64,000 bases of DNA from Hydrogenophaga sp. (GTDB lineage Bacteria > Pseudomonadota > Gammaproteobacteria > Burkholderiales > Burkholderiaceae_C), in contig NZ_JAHCKL010000018.1 in assembly GCF_026125785.1 (NCBI RefSeq), positions 1 through 64,000 of the forward strand. The letters are read 5' to 3'. The notes under the pieces were generated by a model. The model was not told where the DNA came from and did not search any database. It saw only the letters and a program-made list of their open reading frames with translations. A program made the translations under genes and the position numbers. Shown here one piece after another: positions 38,013-46,508 of this stretch (position 1 is the first letter of the stretch; every line of letters begins with the position of its first letter).

Positions 38013-38798
38013 ATGAGTGACGTTCTTGATGTGTCCCGCCCGACGCCACACGTGGCGCGCGTCTGGCTCAACCGACCCGAGGTGCGCAACGCGTTCAACG
38101 ACGACGTGATTGCCGCGCTCACCGCCACCTTCGAGGCGCTGGCGCAGGACCAGGACCTGCGCGTGGTGGTGCTGGGGGCACACGGCAAGGCCTTCTGCGC
38201 GGGCGCCGACCTGAACTGGATGAAGGCCATGGCCGGCTACGACTGGGCGCAGAACCGCGCGGACGCGCAGAAGCTGGCCGACATGCTGTGGACGCTGGAC
38301 CAGTGCCCGGTGCCGGTGGTCGGCCGCATCCAGGGCGACTGCTACGCCGGTGGCATGGGGCTGGCGGCGGTCTGCGACGTGCTGGTGGCCGCGGACCACG
38401 CGACCTTCTGCCTGTCCGAAGCGCGGCTGGGGTTGCTGCCCGCCACCATCAGCCCCTATGTGGCGCGGGCCCTGGGCGTGCAGGCCTCGCGCCGCTACAT
38501 GGTCACGGCCGAGCGCTTCAGCGCCGCGCAAGCCCACGCCATGGGCATGGTGCACGAGCTCGCCACGGCCGAGACGCTGGATGCCCGGGTGGACGACATC
38601 GTCGCCACGCTGGTGAACAACGGGCCGGCCGCGGTGCGCGCCTGCAAGGCCCTGGTGCGCGACGTGGCGGACCAGCCCATCACCGCCGAACTGCGCTCAG
38701 AAACCGCGCGCCGCATCGCCGACGTCCGCGCCAGCGACGAGGGCCGCGAAGGCCTGGCCTCGTTCCTGAACAAGCGCGCGCCGAACTGGTTGCCCTGA
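38013..38798 (+). CDS. liuC: Methylglutaconyl-CoA hydratase
   Basis: A 261-residue crotonase-fold hydratase that converts 3-methylglutaconyl-CoA to HMG-CoA. The crotonase signature GKAFCAGADLNWMKAMAGYD includes the ADLNWM segment seen in LiuC. The oxyanion-hole glycines are intact (GDCYAGGMGLA). It starts 2 bases after the dehydrogenase and shares a TGATG overlap with the DUF4126 gene. Assignment to LiuC over a generic enoyl-CoA hydratase rests on that motif and on its location between liuB and liuD. Confidence 0.92.
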   Translation: MSDVLDVSRPTPHVARVWLNRPEVRNAFNDDVIAALTATFEALAQDQDLRVVVLGAHGKAFCAGADLNWMKAMAGYDWAQNRADAQKLADMLWTLDQCPVPVVGRIQGDCYAGGMGLAAVCDVLVAADHATFCLSEARLGLLPATISPYVARALGVQASRRYMVTAERFSAAQAHAMGMVHELATAETLDARVDDIVATLVNNGPAAVRACKALVRDVADQPITAELRSETARRIADVRASDEGREGLASFLNKRAPNWLP

Positions 38799-39418
38799 TG
38801 GACGCGGCGCTGCAATCCCTGGGAACGCCCGAACTGCTGGCGCTGGCCGCCGCGCTCGGCTGGTCCAGCGGCTTGCGCCTGTACCTGGCGGTGTTCGCCA
38901 CCGGGCTGGCCGGCTGGCTGGGCTGGATCGACCTGCCGCCGGGCTTGCAGGTGCTTCAGCACCCGGCCCTGCTGGGCGCCAGCGGCTTCATGCTGTTCGT
39001 CGAGTTCTTTGCCGACAAGATCCCCTATGTCGACTCGCTCTGGGACATCGTGCACAGCGTGGTGCGCGTGCCCGCCGGAGCCGCGCTGGCCGCCGGAGCG
39101 CTCGGCGCCGACAGCGCCACCATGGCCCTGGTGGCCGCGCTCATGGGCGGCACCCTGGCCGCCACCAGCCAGGCCGCCAAGACCAGCACGCGCGCGGCGG
39201 TCAATGCTTCGCCGGAGCCGTTCAGCAACCTGGGTGTCAGCCTGCTGGAAGACGGCCTCGTCGTCGGCGCGCTCTGGCTGGCCACGCAGCACCCGCTGCT
39301 GTTCGCGGTGCTGCTGGTGTTCATGGTGCTGGCCATGTGGGCCCTCACCTGGTTCCTGTTCCGTTTCCTGCGCGCGGCCTGGCGCCGCGTCTTCCCTGCC
39401 TTGCCAAAGGAAAGCTGA
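38798..39418 (+). CDS. DUF4126 membrane protein
   Basis: A 206-residue protein with five or six hydrophobic segments, a glycine/alanine-rich pattern and the segment FFADKIPYVDSLWD that is typical of DUF4126. Its function is unknown. It is inserted between liuC and liuD with TGATG stop-start overlaps on both sides, so it is translationally coupled to both. A role with a membrane-linked substrate or product of the pathway is possible but not shown. Confidence 0.85.
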   Translation: MDAALQSLGTPELLALAAALGWSSGLRLYLAVFATGLAGWLGWIDLPPGLQVLQHPALLGASGFMLFVEFFADKIPYVDSLWDIVHSVVRVPAGAALAAGALGADSATMALVAALMGGTLAATSQAAKTSTRAAVNASPEPFSNLGVSLLEDGLVVGALWLATQHPLLFAVLLVFMVLAMWALTWFLFRFLRAAWRRVFPALPKES

Positions 39419-41439
39419 TGTTCTCCAAGATCCTGATCGCCAACCGTGGCGAAATCGCCTGCCGCGTGGCGGCCACCGCGCGCCGCATGGGCGTGAAGAC
39501 CGTCGCCGTCTATTCCGACGCCGATGCCCGCGCCAAGCACGTGGCGGCTTGCGACGAAGCGGTGCACATCGGGGGCTCCGCGCCCAAGGACAGTTACCTC
39601 CAATGGGAGCGCATCATCGCCGCCGCGCAGGCCACGGGCGCGCAGGCCATCCACCCGGGCTATGGCTTCCTGAGCGAGAACGAGGCCTTCGCCGACGCCT
39701 GTGCGAAAGCCGGCCTGGTGTTCATCGGCCCGCCCTCTTCTGCCATCGAGGCCATGGGCCTGAAGGCCGAGTCCAAGCGCCTGATGGAAACGGCCGGCGT
39801 GCCCCTGGTGCCCGGCTACCACGGCGCGGACCAGGACCCTGCGCTGCTGCAGCGCGAGGCCGACCGCATCGGTTACCCGGCGCTCATCAAGGCCAGTGCA
39901 GGCGGCGGCGGCAAGGGCATGCGCGTGGTGGAGAAGAGCGAAGACTTCGCGGCCGCGCTGGCGAGCTGCCAGCGCGAGGCGCGCAACAGCTTCGGCAGCG
40001 ACGCGGTGCTGATCGAGAAGTACGTGCAACGCCCGCGCCACATCGAGATCCAGGTGTTCGGCGATGCGCATGGCGAGTGCGTCTACCTGTTCGAGCGCGA
40101 CTGTTCGGTGCAGCGCCGCCACCAGAAGGTGCTGGAAGAAGCCCCGGCGCCGGGGATGACGCCCGAGCTGCGCGCCCGCATGGGCCAGGCCGCCGTGGCG
40201 GCGGCCAAGGCCGTGAACTACGTGGGCGCCGGCACGGTGGAGTTCATCGTCGAGCAACCTCAGGGCTACGACCACCCCGAGGCGATGCGCTTCTACTTCA
40301 TGGAAATGAACACCCGCCTGCAGGTGGAACACCCGGTCACCGAGGCCATCACCGGGCTGGACCTGGTGGAGTGGCAACTGCGCGTGGCCAGCGGCGAACC
40401 CTTGCCCCTGCGGCAGGAGGAACTGCGCATCCAGGGCCATGCCATCGAGGCGCGCATCTGTGCCGAGACGCCGGACAACAACTTTCTGCCAGCCACCGGC
40501 ACGCTGGCGATCTACCGCAAGCCCGCCTGCACCAGCTTCGAGCGCGGCACGGTGCGCGTGGACGACGGAGTGCGCGAGGGCGACACGATCAGCCCGTTCT
40601 ACGACTCCATGGTGGCCAAGCTCATCGTGCACGGCGCCACCCGCGCCGAAGCGCTGGCGCGGCTGGATGCTGCCCTGGCCGAGACCCGCATCGTCGGCCT
40701 GTCCACCAACGTGCAGTTCCTGCGCCATGTGGCCCATAGCCGGGCCTTTGCGCAGGCGCAGCTGGACACCGCGCTGATCCCGCGCGAGGCCGCGGCGTTG
40801 TTCCACCAGGACAAGGTGGGCCTGCCGCTGGCGGTGGCCGCGGCCGTGGCGCAGACGCTGGTGGGCGAGCGCGCCAGCGAGACCGCCGATCCGTTCTCGC
40901 GCCGCGACGGCTGGCGTTCGCACGGGCTCACGGTCCGGCGCTTCGACTTCGAGTACCTGGGCCATGCGCAGCAGGCGCAGCTCACCTACCTGCACGACGG
41001 CGCACTGCTGCTCGCCGTGGGTGATGTGCAGTCGCCGCTGGTGTTCGATGCGCTGCCCGCCGACAGCGGCACCCGCATGGACCTGCGCTTTGCCGGCCAG
41101 CGCCAGACCGTGCAGACCTGGCAGACGCAGGAGACGGTGCACGTGTTCTGCGCGCTGGGCGCCACGCAGATCGTGGAGATCGACGCGCTGGCCCACGCCG
41201 GCGAGGCCGCCGCCGAAGGCGGGCGCCTCACGGCGCCCATGCCGGGCAAGGTGGTGTCGTTCGCGGTCAAGGCGGGCGACGCGGTTCGGAAAGGCCAGGC
41301 GCTGGCGGTGATGGAGGCGATGAAGATGGAGCACACCATCGCCGCGCCGGCCGATGGCACCGTGGCCGAGCTGCTCTACGCACCCGGGGACCAGGTGGCC
41401 GAAGGCGCCGAGCTGCTCAAGCTGCAGACCGCGGCCTGA
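39418..41439 (+). CDS. liuD: Methylcrotonoyl-CoA carboxylase, alpha (biotin) subunit
   Basis: A 673-residue biotin carboxylase/biotin carrier fusion. The N-terminal biotin carboxylase domain (IANRGEIACRV; ATP-grasp loop SAGGGGKGMRVV) spans about residues 1-450, and the C-terminal carrier ends with Lys636 in AMKMEH, the biotinylation site. It pairs with LiuB. It begins in a TGATG overlap with the DUF4126 gene. A linker of about 130 residues precedes the biotinyl domain, in line with the MCC alpha BT domain. Confidence 0.95.
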   Translation: MFSKILIANRGEIACRVAATARRMGVKTVAVYSDADARAKHVAACDEAVHIGGSAPKDSYLQWERIIAAAQATGAQAIHPGYGFLSENEAFADACAKAGLVFIGPPSSAIEAMGLKAESKRLMETAGVPLVPGYHGADQDPALLQREADRIGYPALIKASAGGGGKGMRVVEKSEDFAAALASCQREARNSFGSDAVLIEKYVQRPRHIEIQVFGDAHGECVYLFERDCSVQRRHQKVLEEAPAPGMTPELRARMGQAAVAAAKAVNYVGAGTVEFIVEQPQGYDHPEAMRFYFMEMNTRLQVEHPVTEAITGLDLVEWQLRVASGEPLPLRQEELRIQGHAIEARICAETPDNNFLPATGTLAIYRKPACTSFERGTVRVDDGVREGDTISPFYDSMVAKLIVHGATRAEALARLDAALAETRIVGLSTNVQFLRHVAHSRAFAQAQLDTALIPREAAALFHQDKVGLPLAVAAAVAQTLVGERASETADPFSRRDGWRSHGLTVRRFDFEYLGHAQQAQLTYLHDGALLLAVGDVQSPLVFDALPADSGTRMDLRFAGQRQTVQTWQTQETVHVFCALGATQIVEIDALAHAGEAAAEGGRLTAPMPGKVVSFAVKAGDAVRKGQALAVMEAMKMEHTIAAPADGTVAELLYAPGDQVAEGAELLKLQTAA

Positions 41440-41461
41440 ACGGCTGCGGTAGGCTCGGCGC

Positions 41462-42382
41462 ATGCACGTCCTGTTCTGCTGCGCCGATACCCGCCCCGAA
41501 CCCTGGCTGGAGGGCCTGCGCGCGGCGCTGCCGGGCGCCACGGTCAGCGAATGGCGTCCCGGCGCACCGCAGGCCGACCATGCGGTGGTATGGTCTCCGC
41601 CCCAGCGCTTCCTGGACGAGCAGCCCGCGCTCCAGGCCATGTTCAACATCGGCGCGGGCGTGGACGCGCTGCTGCGCCTGCGGCTGCCGCCGGGCGTGCG
41701 CGTGGTGCGCCTGAACGATGCCGGCATGTCGGTGCAGATGGCGGAGTACGTCTGCCACGCGGTGATCCGCCACTTCCGTGAGTTCGCCGCCTACGGCGCC
41801 GATGCCCGCGAGGGCCGCTGGACCTTGCGCAAGCCCCGCCCGCGTGCGGACTTTCCCGTCGGCGTGATGGGCCTGGGTGTGCTGGGTGAACGTGTGGCAC
41901 GGGCATTGCACCTGTTCGAGTTCCCGGTCCATGGCTGGAGCCGCTCGCCGCGCGCGCTCGATGGCGTGGTGTGCCATGCGGGCACCGAGGGTTTCGATGC
42001 CTTCCTGGGTGAATGCCGCGTGCTCGTGAACCTGCTGCCGCTGACGCCGCAGACGCAGGACATCCTCAACCGCCGGACGCTCTCGCGCCTGCGCGAGGGC
42101 GCCTACCTGGTCAATGTGGCGCGTGGCGCGCACCTGGTGGACGAGGACCTGCTGGCCCTGCTGGACGGTGGCCACATGGCCGGTGCGACGCTGGATGTGT
42201 TCCGCACCGAGCCGCTGCCAGCGGAGCATCCCTTCTGGCGTCATCCGAACATCACGGTCACGCCCCACATCTCGGCCCGCACCCTGCGCGATGAGAGCAT
42301 CGCCCAGATCGCCGGCAAGATCCAGGCGCTGGCGCGCGGCGAGCGCGTGGACGGCGAGGTGGACCCGCAGCGCGGGTATTGA
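41462..42382 (+). CDS. ghrA: Glyoxylate/hydroxypyruvate reductase A
   Basis: A 306-residue D-isomer-specific 2-hydroxyacid dehydrogenase of the GhrA group. The NAD(P)-binding GLGVLGERVARAL motif is present, as are the catalytic Arg in VNVARGAHLVDEDL and His in ITVTPHISART. It follows liuD by 22 bases on the same strand, so it may be read through from the liu operon. The link to leucine degradation is not obvious. Confidence 0.9.
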   Translation: MHVLFCCADTRPEPWLEGLRAALPGATVSEWRPGAPQADHAVVWSPPQRFLDEQPALQAMFNIGAGVDALLRLRLPPGVRVVRLNDAGMSVQMAEYVCHAVIRHFREFAAYGADAREGRWTLRKPRPRADFPVGVMGLGVLGERVARALHLFEFPVHGWSRSPRALDGVVCHAGTEGFDAFLGECRVLVNLLPLTPQTQDILNRRTLSRLREGAYLVNVARGAHLVDEDLLALLDGGHMAGATLDVFRTEPLPAEHPFWRHPNITVTPHISARTLRDESIAQIAGKIQALARGERVDGEVDPQRGY

Positions 42383-42404
42383 AGAGAAGAAAAAGCGTCA
42401 GGCG

Positions 42405-42896
42405 TTACAGCAGGCGGTGCGGCTCGCCCGCGTGCTGCCGCAAGGCCGCGCGCAGGTCCGCGTCGTCGCGGCCGAAACAGAAATCCGCGAACTCGAACCC
42501 CGGTCCGACCGTGGCGCCCACGTAGGCCAGGGGGCCCAGCGGTTCGGCCGCCTGCCACCAGTGGGCCGGCACCACGTGGCGCGGCGCATGGCCGGCGGCG
42601 TCCACGGGCGCGAGGTCCACATGCCAGAGGGCCGACAGGTCGGGCGGCACCAGCCACAGGCGCAGCGGGCCGCCCTCCAGCAGGTGCCAGGCCTCGTCCG
42701 AGGCCACGCGGTGCCAGGCCGAGAACTGGCCCGCTTCCAGCAGGAAGTCGATGCTGGTCAGTGCGCTGCGCGCCGAGCGACCGTCCGCCGGTTGCACCGC
42801 GCGGGGCGAACGGAACAGCTCGCGGAAGTGGCCGCCCTCGGGGTGGGGCTGCAGTTGCAGGGCTTGCCGCAGGGCCTGGGCGCGTTCGGGTGTCAT
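42405..42896 (-). CDS. DUF985 cupin-like protein
   Basis: A 163-residue single-domain cupin of the DUF985 family. The HPEGGHFRELFR, FLLEAGQFSAWHRVASDEAWHLLEG and GPGFEFADFCFG segments are the family signature, with His residues expected to bind a metal. The substrate is unknown. The start MTPERAQ was chosen over two upstream methionines. It points opposite to the ghrA and liuE genes that flank it. Confidence 0.88.
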   Translation of the reverse strand: MTPERAQALRQALQLQPHPEGGHFRELFRSPRAVQPADGRSARSALTSIDFLLEAGQFSAWHRVASDEAWHLLEGGPLRLWLVPPDLSALWHVDLAPVDAAGHAPRHVVPAHWWQAAEPLGPLAYVGATVGPGFEFADFCFGRDDADLRAALRQHAGEPHRLL

Positions 42897-43024
42897 GCGC
42901 GGAATCATAGAGGCAGGGAATCCACGGACAAGGCCGCAGGCTGGCACGATTCGATACCCGTTTGGCCGATGCGGTGCCGCCCGATGCGGTACCCTTCCCG
43001 GCTTTGGCCACCCGAGTTCCCGCC

Positions 43025-43933
43025 ATGAAGCTCCCCCCCCGTGTCCAGCTCATCGACGTCGGCCCGCGCGACGGCCTGCAGAACGAGAAGCAGCCGGTGC
43101 CGGCCGCCGTCAAGATCGAGCTGGTGCAGCGCCTGCAGGCGGCCGGCCTGCGCGAGATCGAGGTCACCAGCTACGTGAGCCCCAAGTGGGTGCCGCAGAT
43201 GGCCGACAACCACGAGGTCATGGCCGGCATCCACCGCCAGGGCGGCGTGCGCTACTCGGTGCTCACGCCCAACCTCAAGGGCTACGAGGCCGCCGTGGCC
43301 GACCGGCCCGACGAGATCGTGGTCTTCGGCGCCGCCAGCGAGGCCTTCAGCCAGAAGAACATCAACTGCTCCATCGCCGAGAGCATCGAGCGCTTCGTGC
43401 CCGTGGTGGCGGCGGCGCGTGCCGCCGGCATCCGGGTGCGCGGCGCCATGAGCTGCACCGTGGGCTGTCCCTACGAGGGCGACATCGCCCCCGAACGCGT
43501 GGGCTACCTCGCCGGTCTCATGAAGGGCATAGGCGTGCAGCGCGTGGACGTGGCCGACACCATCGGCGTGGGCACGCCGCGCAAGGTGCAGGCCGCCCTG
43601 GAGGCCACGCTGGCGCATTTCGGCCTGGACGAGGTCTCGGGCCATTTCCACGACACCTATGGACAGGCCCTGTCCAATACGCTGGCCGCGCTGGAGCTGG
43701 GCATCTGGAACTTCCAGTCGTCCGTGGCCGGGCTGGGCGGTTGCCCTTACGCCAAGGGCGCCACCGGCAACGTGGCCACCGAGGACGTGGTCTACCTGCT
43801 CAACGGCATGGGGATCGACACCGGCATCGACCTCGACGCCCTGGTCGATGCCGGTGCCTACATCAGTGAACAACTCGGCCGGCCCACCGGCTCCCGCGTC
43901 GGTCGCGCGCTGCTGGCCAGGCGCGCCGGCTGA
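43025..43933 (+). CDS. liuE: Hydroxymethylglutaryl-CoA lyase
   Basis: A 302-residue TIM-barrel lyase that splits HMG-CoA into acetoacetate and acetyl-CoA, the last step of leucine breakdown. DVGPRDGLQNEK provides the metal-binding Asp and catalytic Arg, HFHDTYGQA supplies His ligands, and Cys240 in GGCPYAKGATGNVATED is the flexible-loop cysteine. It is separated from the rest of the liu operon by ghrA and the oppositely oriented DUF985 gene, so it probably has its own promoter. Confidence 0.96.
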   Translation: MKLPPRVQLIDVGPRDGLQNEKQPVPAAVKIELVQRLQAAGLREIEVTSYVSPKWVPQMADNHEVMAGIHRQGGVRYSVLTPNLKGYEAAVADRPDEIVVFGAASEAFSQKNINCSIAESIERFVPVVAAARAAGIRVRGAMSCTVGCPYEGDIAPERVGYLAGLMKGIGVQRVDVADTIGVGTPRKVQAALEATLAHFGLDEVSGHFHDTYGQALSNTLAALELGIWNFQSSVAGLGGCPYAKGATGNVATEDVVYLLNGMGIDTGIDLDALVDAGAYISEQLGRPTGSRVGRALLARRAG

Positions 43934-43950
43934 AGCGCAAGGAGACACAC

Positions 43951-44601
43951 ATGGCATGGCAAGTCTGGATCGCGTATTTCGTGGCCTCCTGGGCCATCGC
44001 GCTCTCGCCCGGTTCCGGGGCGGTGCTGTCGATGACGCATGGCCTGGCCTATGGCGTGAAGAAGACCAGCGTCACCATCGCCGGCCTGCAACTGGGCCTG
44101 TCGGTGATCCTGCTGGTGGCCGGGGTGGGCGTGGGCGCGCTGCTGCTCGCCTCGGCAACGGCCTTCACCGTGGTCAAGTTCGCTGGCGCGGGCTACCTGA
44201 TCTGGCTGGGCCTGCGGCAATGGCGCGCCTCGGTGGCCGAGGGGCCCGCCCCGGCCGGCGCCGATGGCACGCCCGCCCGGCCGCGGATGCCCTCGGCGCG
44301 AGAACGCCTCGCCACCGGCTTCCTGACCAACGTGACCAACCCCAAAGGGATCGTTTTCATGGTCGCGGTGCTGCCCCAGTTCATCGACCCGCATAGGCCC
44401 CTGTGGCTGCAACTGCTGATCCTGCTGGTCACCACCATCGCGGTGGACCTGATCGTCATGCATGGCTATGCCTTCCTGGCCTCGCGCGCGCAGCGCTGGC
44501 TGGCCACGGCCCGGGCACGCCGTGCGCAGAACCGCGTGTTCGGGGGCGTGCTCATGGCCATGGGCGCGAGCCTGCTGATGGTCAAGCGGGCGGCGGCTTG
44601 A
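43951..44601 (+). CDS. LysE/RhtB family amino acid exporter
   Basis: A 216-residue inner-membrane protein with about six hydrophobic segments; the SPGSGAVLSMTHGLAYG and GAGYLIWLGLRQWR segments are the RhtB-type signature. A short hydrophilic Pro/Ala-rich loop (about residues 95-112) is exposed between helices. It follows liuE by 17 bases and may export an amino acid such as leucine or homoserine (inference). A perfect 52-bp palindrome starts 4 bases after the stop. Confidence 0.88.
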   Translation: MAWQVWIAYFVASWAIALSPGSGAVLSMTHGLAYGVKKTSVTIAGLQLGLSVILLVAGVGVGALLLASATAFTVVKFAGAGYLIWLGLRQWRASVAEGPAPAGADGTPARPRMPSARERLATGFLTNVTNPKGIVFMVAVLPQFIDPHRPLWLQLLILLVTTIAVDLIVMHGYAFLASRAQRWLATARARRAQNRVFGGVLMAMGASLLMVKRAAA

Positions 44602-44604
44602 GTT

Positions 44605-44656
44605 CATCCTCTCTCAGAGTATGCAATATGCATATTGCATACTCTGAGAGAGGATG
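44605..44656. promoter_or_regulatory. Perfect 52-bp palindrome upstream of the two-gene unit
   Basis: A perfect palindrome of 52 bases with no loop, AT-rich at its centre, lies directly after the lysE stop codon. Its centre (44622-44639) is the 18-bp operator-like sequence TGCAATATGCATATTGCA. It may act as an operator for the wHTH gene and also as a termination hairpin for lysE. Sequence symmetry is observed; function is inferred. Confidence 0.85.
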
Positions 44657-44664
44657 GCAAAATG

Positions 44665-44699
44665 TTGACGCAAATTTGCAATTTGCATATTGCAGAAAC
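44665..44699 (+). promoter_or_regulatory. Candidate promoter with second operator copy
   Basis: TTGACG (44665-44670) fits a -35 element; a weak -10 (TATTGC, 44688) would start transcription at or next to the ATG at 44700. The region 44677-44694, TGCAATTTGCATATTGCA, is the operator centre with one base changed and overlaps the -10. The two operator centres are 55 bp apart, near five helical turns. No Shine-Dalgarno precedes the ATG, so a leaderless mRNA is likely. Confidence 0.55.
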
Positions 44700-45266
44700 A
44701 TGGCATCAACATCCATCAAGGCCCGGTTGGGCCACGCCCAGTGGTCGCTCAAACCGCAGGATCTTGCCGTGGCGTTCAAACTCGCCAGCCTGGCGGGCTA
44801 CTGGCCGGGCTATGCAGAACTGGCGCGGGCCATGCACTTGTCTGCCTTCGAGGCGCACGCCTGTGTGTCGCGCTTGGGCGCGGCGCGTCTGCTGACAGAG
44901 GTCGGTGCAGGTCCTGTTCTGGTGATGCCGGCGTTCAAGCCGTTGCTGCTGCAGGGTGCTCCCTACTTTTTTCCTCCAGTGAGGGATGGGGTGACCATGG
45001 GCTTTCCCACGGCGTACGGGGTCGAGCCACTCAAGTCCAAGGTGCTGTTCGCCGACGAGTTGCCGCCGGTGTGGCCGCATGAAGACGGTGTCACGCGCGG
45101 TGTCGGCCTGTTGCCTCTGTACCCCAGGCTGCCGCTGGCCGCCTTGGACGACGCGGAGCTGTACGAATGGCTGGCCCTGTTCGATGCCTTGCGGATTGGT
45201 CAGGCGCGCGAGCGCGAGATGGCACGCGGGCTGCTGGAGGAGCGCCTCTCGAAAAGCGGCTCATGA
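44700..45266 (+). CDS. Winged-helix-like DNA-binding protein, putative antitoxin
   Basis: A 188-residue protein with no named family that I recognise with certainty. Residues 20-65 (AFKLASLAGYWPGYAELARAMHLSAFEAHACVSRLGAARLL) have the winged helix-turn-helix pattern. The C-terminal part, PPVWPHEDGVTRGVGLLPLYP onward, is a conserved-looking block of unknown fold ending in charged helices. The stop codon overlaps the start of the nucleotidyltransferase gene in ATGA. By analogy with AbiEi it should repress its own operon through the palindromes upstream. It could instead be an ordinary regulator. Confidence 0.75.
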   Translation: MASTSIKARLGHAQWSLKPQDLAVAFKLASLAGYWPGYAELARAMHLSAFEAHACVSRLGAARLLTEVGAGPVLVMPAFKPLLLQGAPYFFPPVRDGVTMGFPTAYGVEPLKSKVLFADELPPVWPHEDGVTRGVGLLPLYPRLPLAALDDAELYEWLALFDALRIGQAREREMARGLLEERLSKSGS

Positions 45267-45970
45267 TTGACCCGAATCTGGCCATGCTTGAACTGGTGGT
45301 CCATGCTCTGGGGCCGGTGTGTCGTGAGGTGGTTTTTGTGGGGGGCTGTGCCACGGGGCTGTTGCTCACGAGGGAACGCCCGGAGCGCATCCGTGTCACC
45401 GAAGACGTTGACGTCGTCGCGCATGCACTGACCGCGCAGGAATACCACGCGGTTGAGCAGCGCCTGCGCGCCCGTGGTTTTCGCAACGACTTGAGGCCAG
45501 GTGCCCCGATCTGCCGTTGGGTGGTCCGGAATGTGACGGTGGATGTGATGCCCACGGAGAAAGGCATTCTGGGGTTCTCGAACCGGTGGTACCCGCTGGC
45601 CATCGCCACCGCGCAAGACCGGATGCTGCCTTCGGGGGGCTCGATCCGCTTGATCTCGGGACCGGCTTTCGTGGCCACCAAGCTGGAGGCGTTCAAGGAC
45701 CGTGGCCGCGATGCGTCCGGCCAGCCGGACTATCTGGGCAGCCATGACCTGGAAGACATCATCACGGTGGTGGATCGCAGGTCAGAATTGCTGGATGAAT
45801 GCCGAGTGGCGCCCGATGACCTGCGGCGGTACCTGTCGCAGTCCTTTGCCGTATTGCTGCGCACCCCGGATTTCGTGACCTCACTGGCTGGGCATCTGCC
45901 GGGGGACGCTTTCAGCCAGAGGCGGCTTGGCGGGCTGCGGGACACGCTTCAAGCCCTGAGCAACATTTGA
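45263..45970 (+). CDS. AbiEii-like nucleotidyltransferase, putative toxin
   Basis: A 235-residue protein with a nucleotidyltransferase core: VGGCATGLLL (the GG motif) then VTEDVDVVAH, the catalytic acidic pair, as in the AbiEii/MNT toxin group. A later KLEAFKDRGRD segment followed by a conserved SHDLEDI motif matches the third and fourth motifs of that group. It is coupled to the upstream wHTH gene by a 4-base overlap. Base use is less GC-rich than the neighbours, which hints at acquisition. Whether it is toxic, and its substrate, are unknown. Confidence 0.82.
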   Translation: MIDPNLAMLELVVHALGPVCREVVFVGGCATGLLLTRERPERIRVTEDVDVVAHALTAQEYHAVEQRLRARGFRNDLRPGAPICRWVVRNVTVDVMPTEKGILGFSNRWYPLAIATAQDRMLPSGGSIRLISGPAFVATKLEAFKDRGRDASGQPDYLGSHDLEDIITVVDRRSELLDECRVAPDDLRRYLSQSFAVLLRTPDFVTSLAGHLPGDAFSQRRLGGLRDTLQALSNI

Positions 45971-45988
45971 GCACTACCATTACTTCCC

Positions 45989-46504
45989 ATGTGCGGCAGC
46001 GAACTCCACCCCTTTCCCGAGACCGTGCAGCGCGTGGCGCGTGCCCTGCAGGATGCCGGCCACCCGCATGCGCCCGCGATGCTCGACGACGCGGCGCGCA
46101 CCGCCCAGCAGGCGGCGGATGCCCTGGGCGTCGCGCTGGGCCAGATCGCCAAGAGCATCATCTTCCGGCGCAAGAGCGACGACGCCGCGGTGCTGGTCAT
46201 CACCTCCGGGGACCTGCGCGTGGACGAGAAGCGGGTGCAGGCCCTGGTGTGCGGTGACGGCGTGAAGCTGGGCCGCGCGGACGCGGACTTCGTCAAGGCG
46301 CGCACCGGGTTTTCCATTGGTGGGGTCTCGCCACTGGCGCATGCCGTGCCACCGGTGGCGCTGATCGACGCCCAGCTCTTCCGTTTTGACGAGATCTGGG
46401 CCGCCGCCGGCCACCCCCATGCGGTGTTTCGCCTCACACCAGCGCAGTTGCAGGCGCTGACCGGTGCGCCGGTGCACGACGTCACCGTGCCGCCGCAGGC
46501 CTGA
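45989..46504 (+). CDS. YbaK/aminoacyl-tRNA deacylase-like protein
   Basis: A 171-residue protein with the YbaK/ProRS-associated editing domain. The conserved Lys in GQIAKSIIFRRKSDD and the GGVSPLAHA segment are the family signature for hydrolysis of mischarged aminoacyl-tRNA. It is 18 bases after the nucleotidyltransferase gene and begins a run of closely spaced genes (DUF1289, isomerase). Cys-tRNA-Pro or Ala-tRNA-Pro is the expected substrate type. Confidence 0.88.
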   Translation: MCGSELHPFPETVQRVARALQDAGHPHAPAMLDDAARTAQQAADALGVALGQIAKSIIFRRKSDDAAVLVITSGDLRVDEKRVQALVCGDGVKLGRADADFVKARTGFSIGGVSPLAHAVPPVALIDAQLFRFDEIWAAAGHPHAVFRLTPAQLQALTGAPVHDVTVPPQA

Positions 46505-46508
46505 AGCC

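Noticed and set aside
44635-44895. Small 86-codon frame starting within the palindrome.
   Set aside because: Its translation is Arg/Trp/Pro-rich and overlaps the better-supported wHTH gene in another frame.
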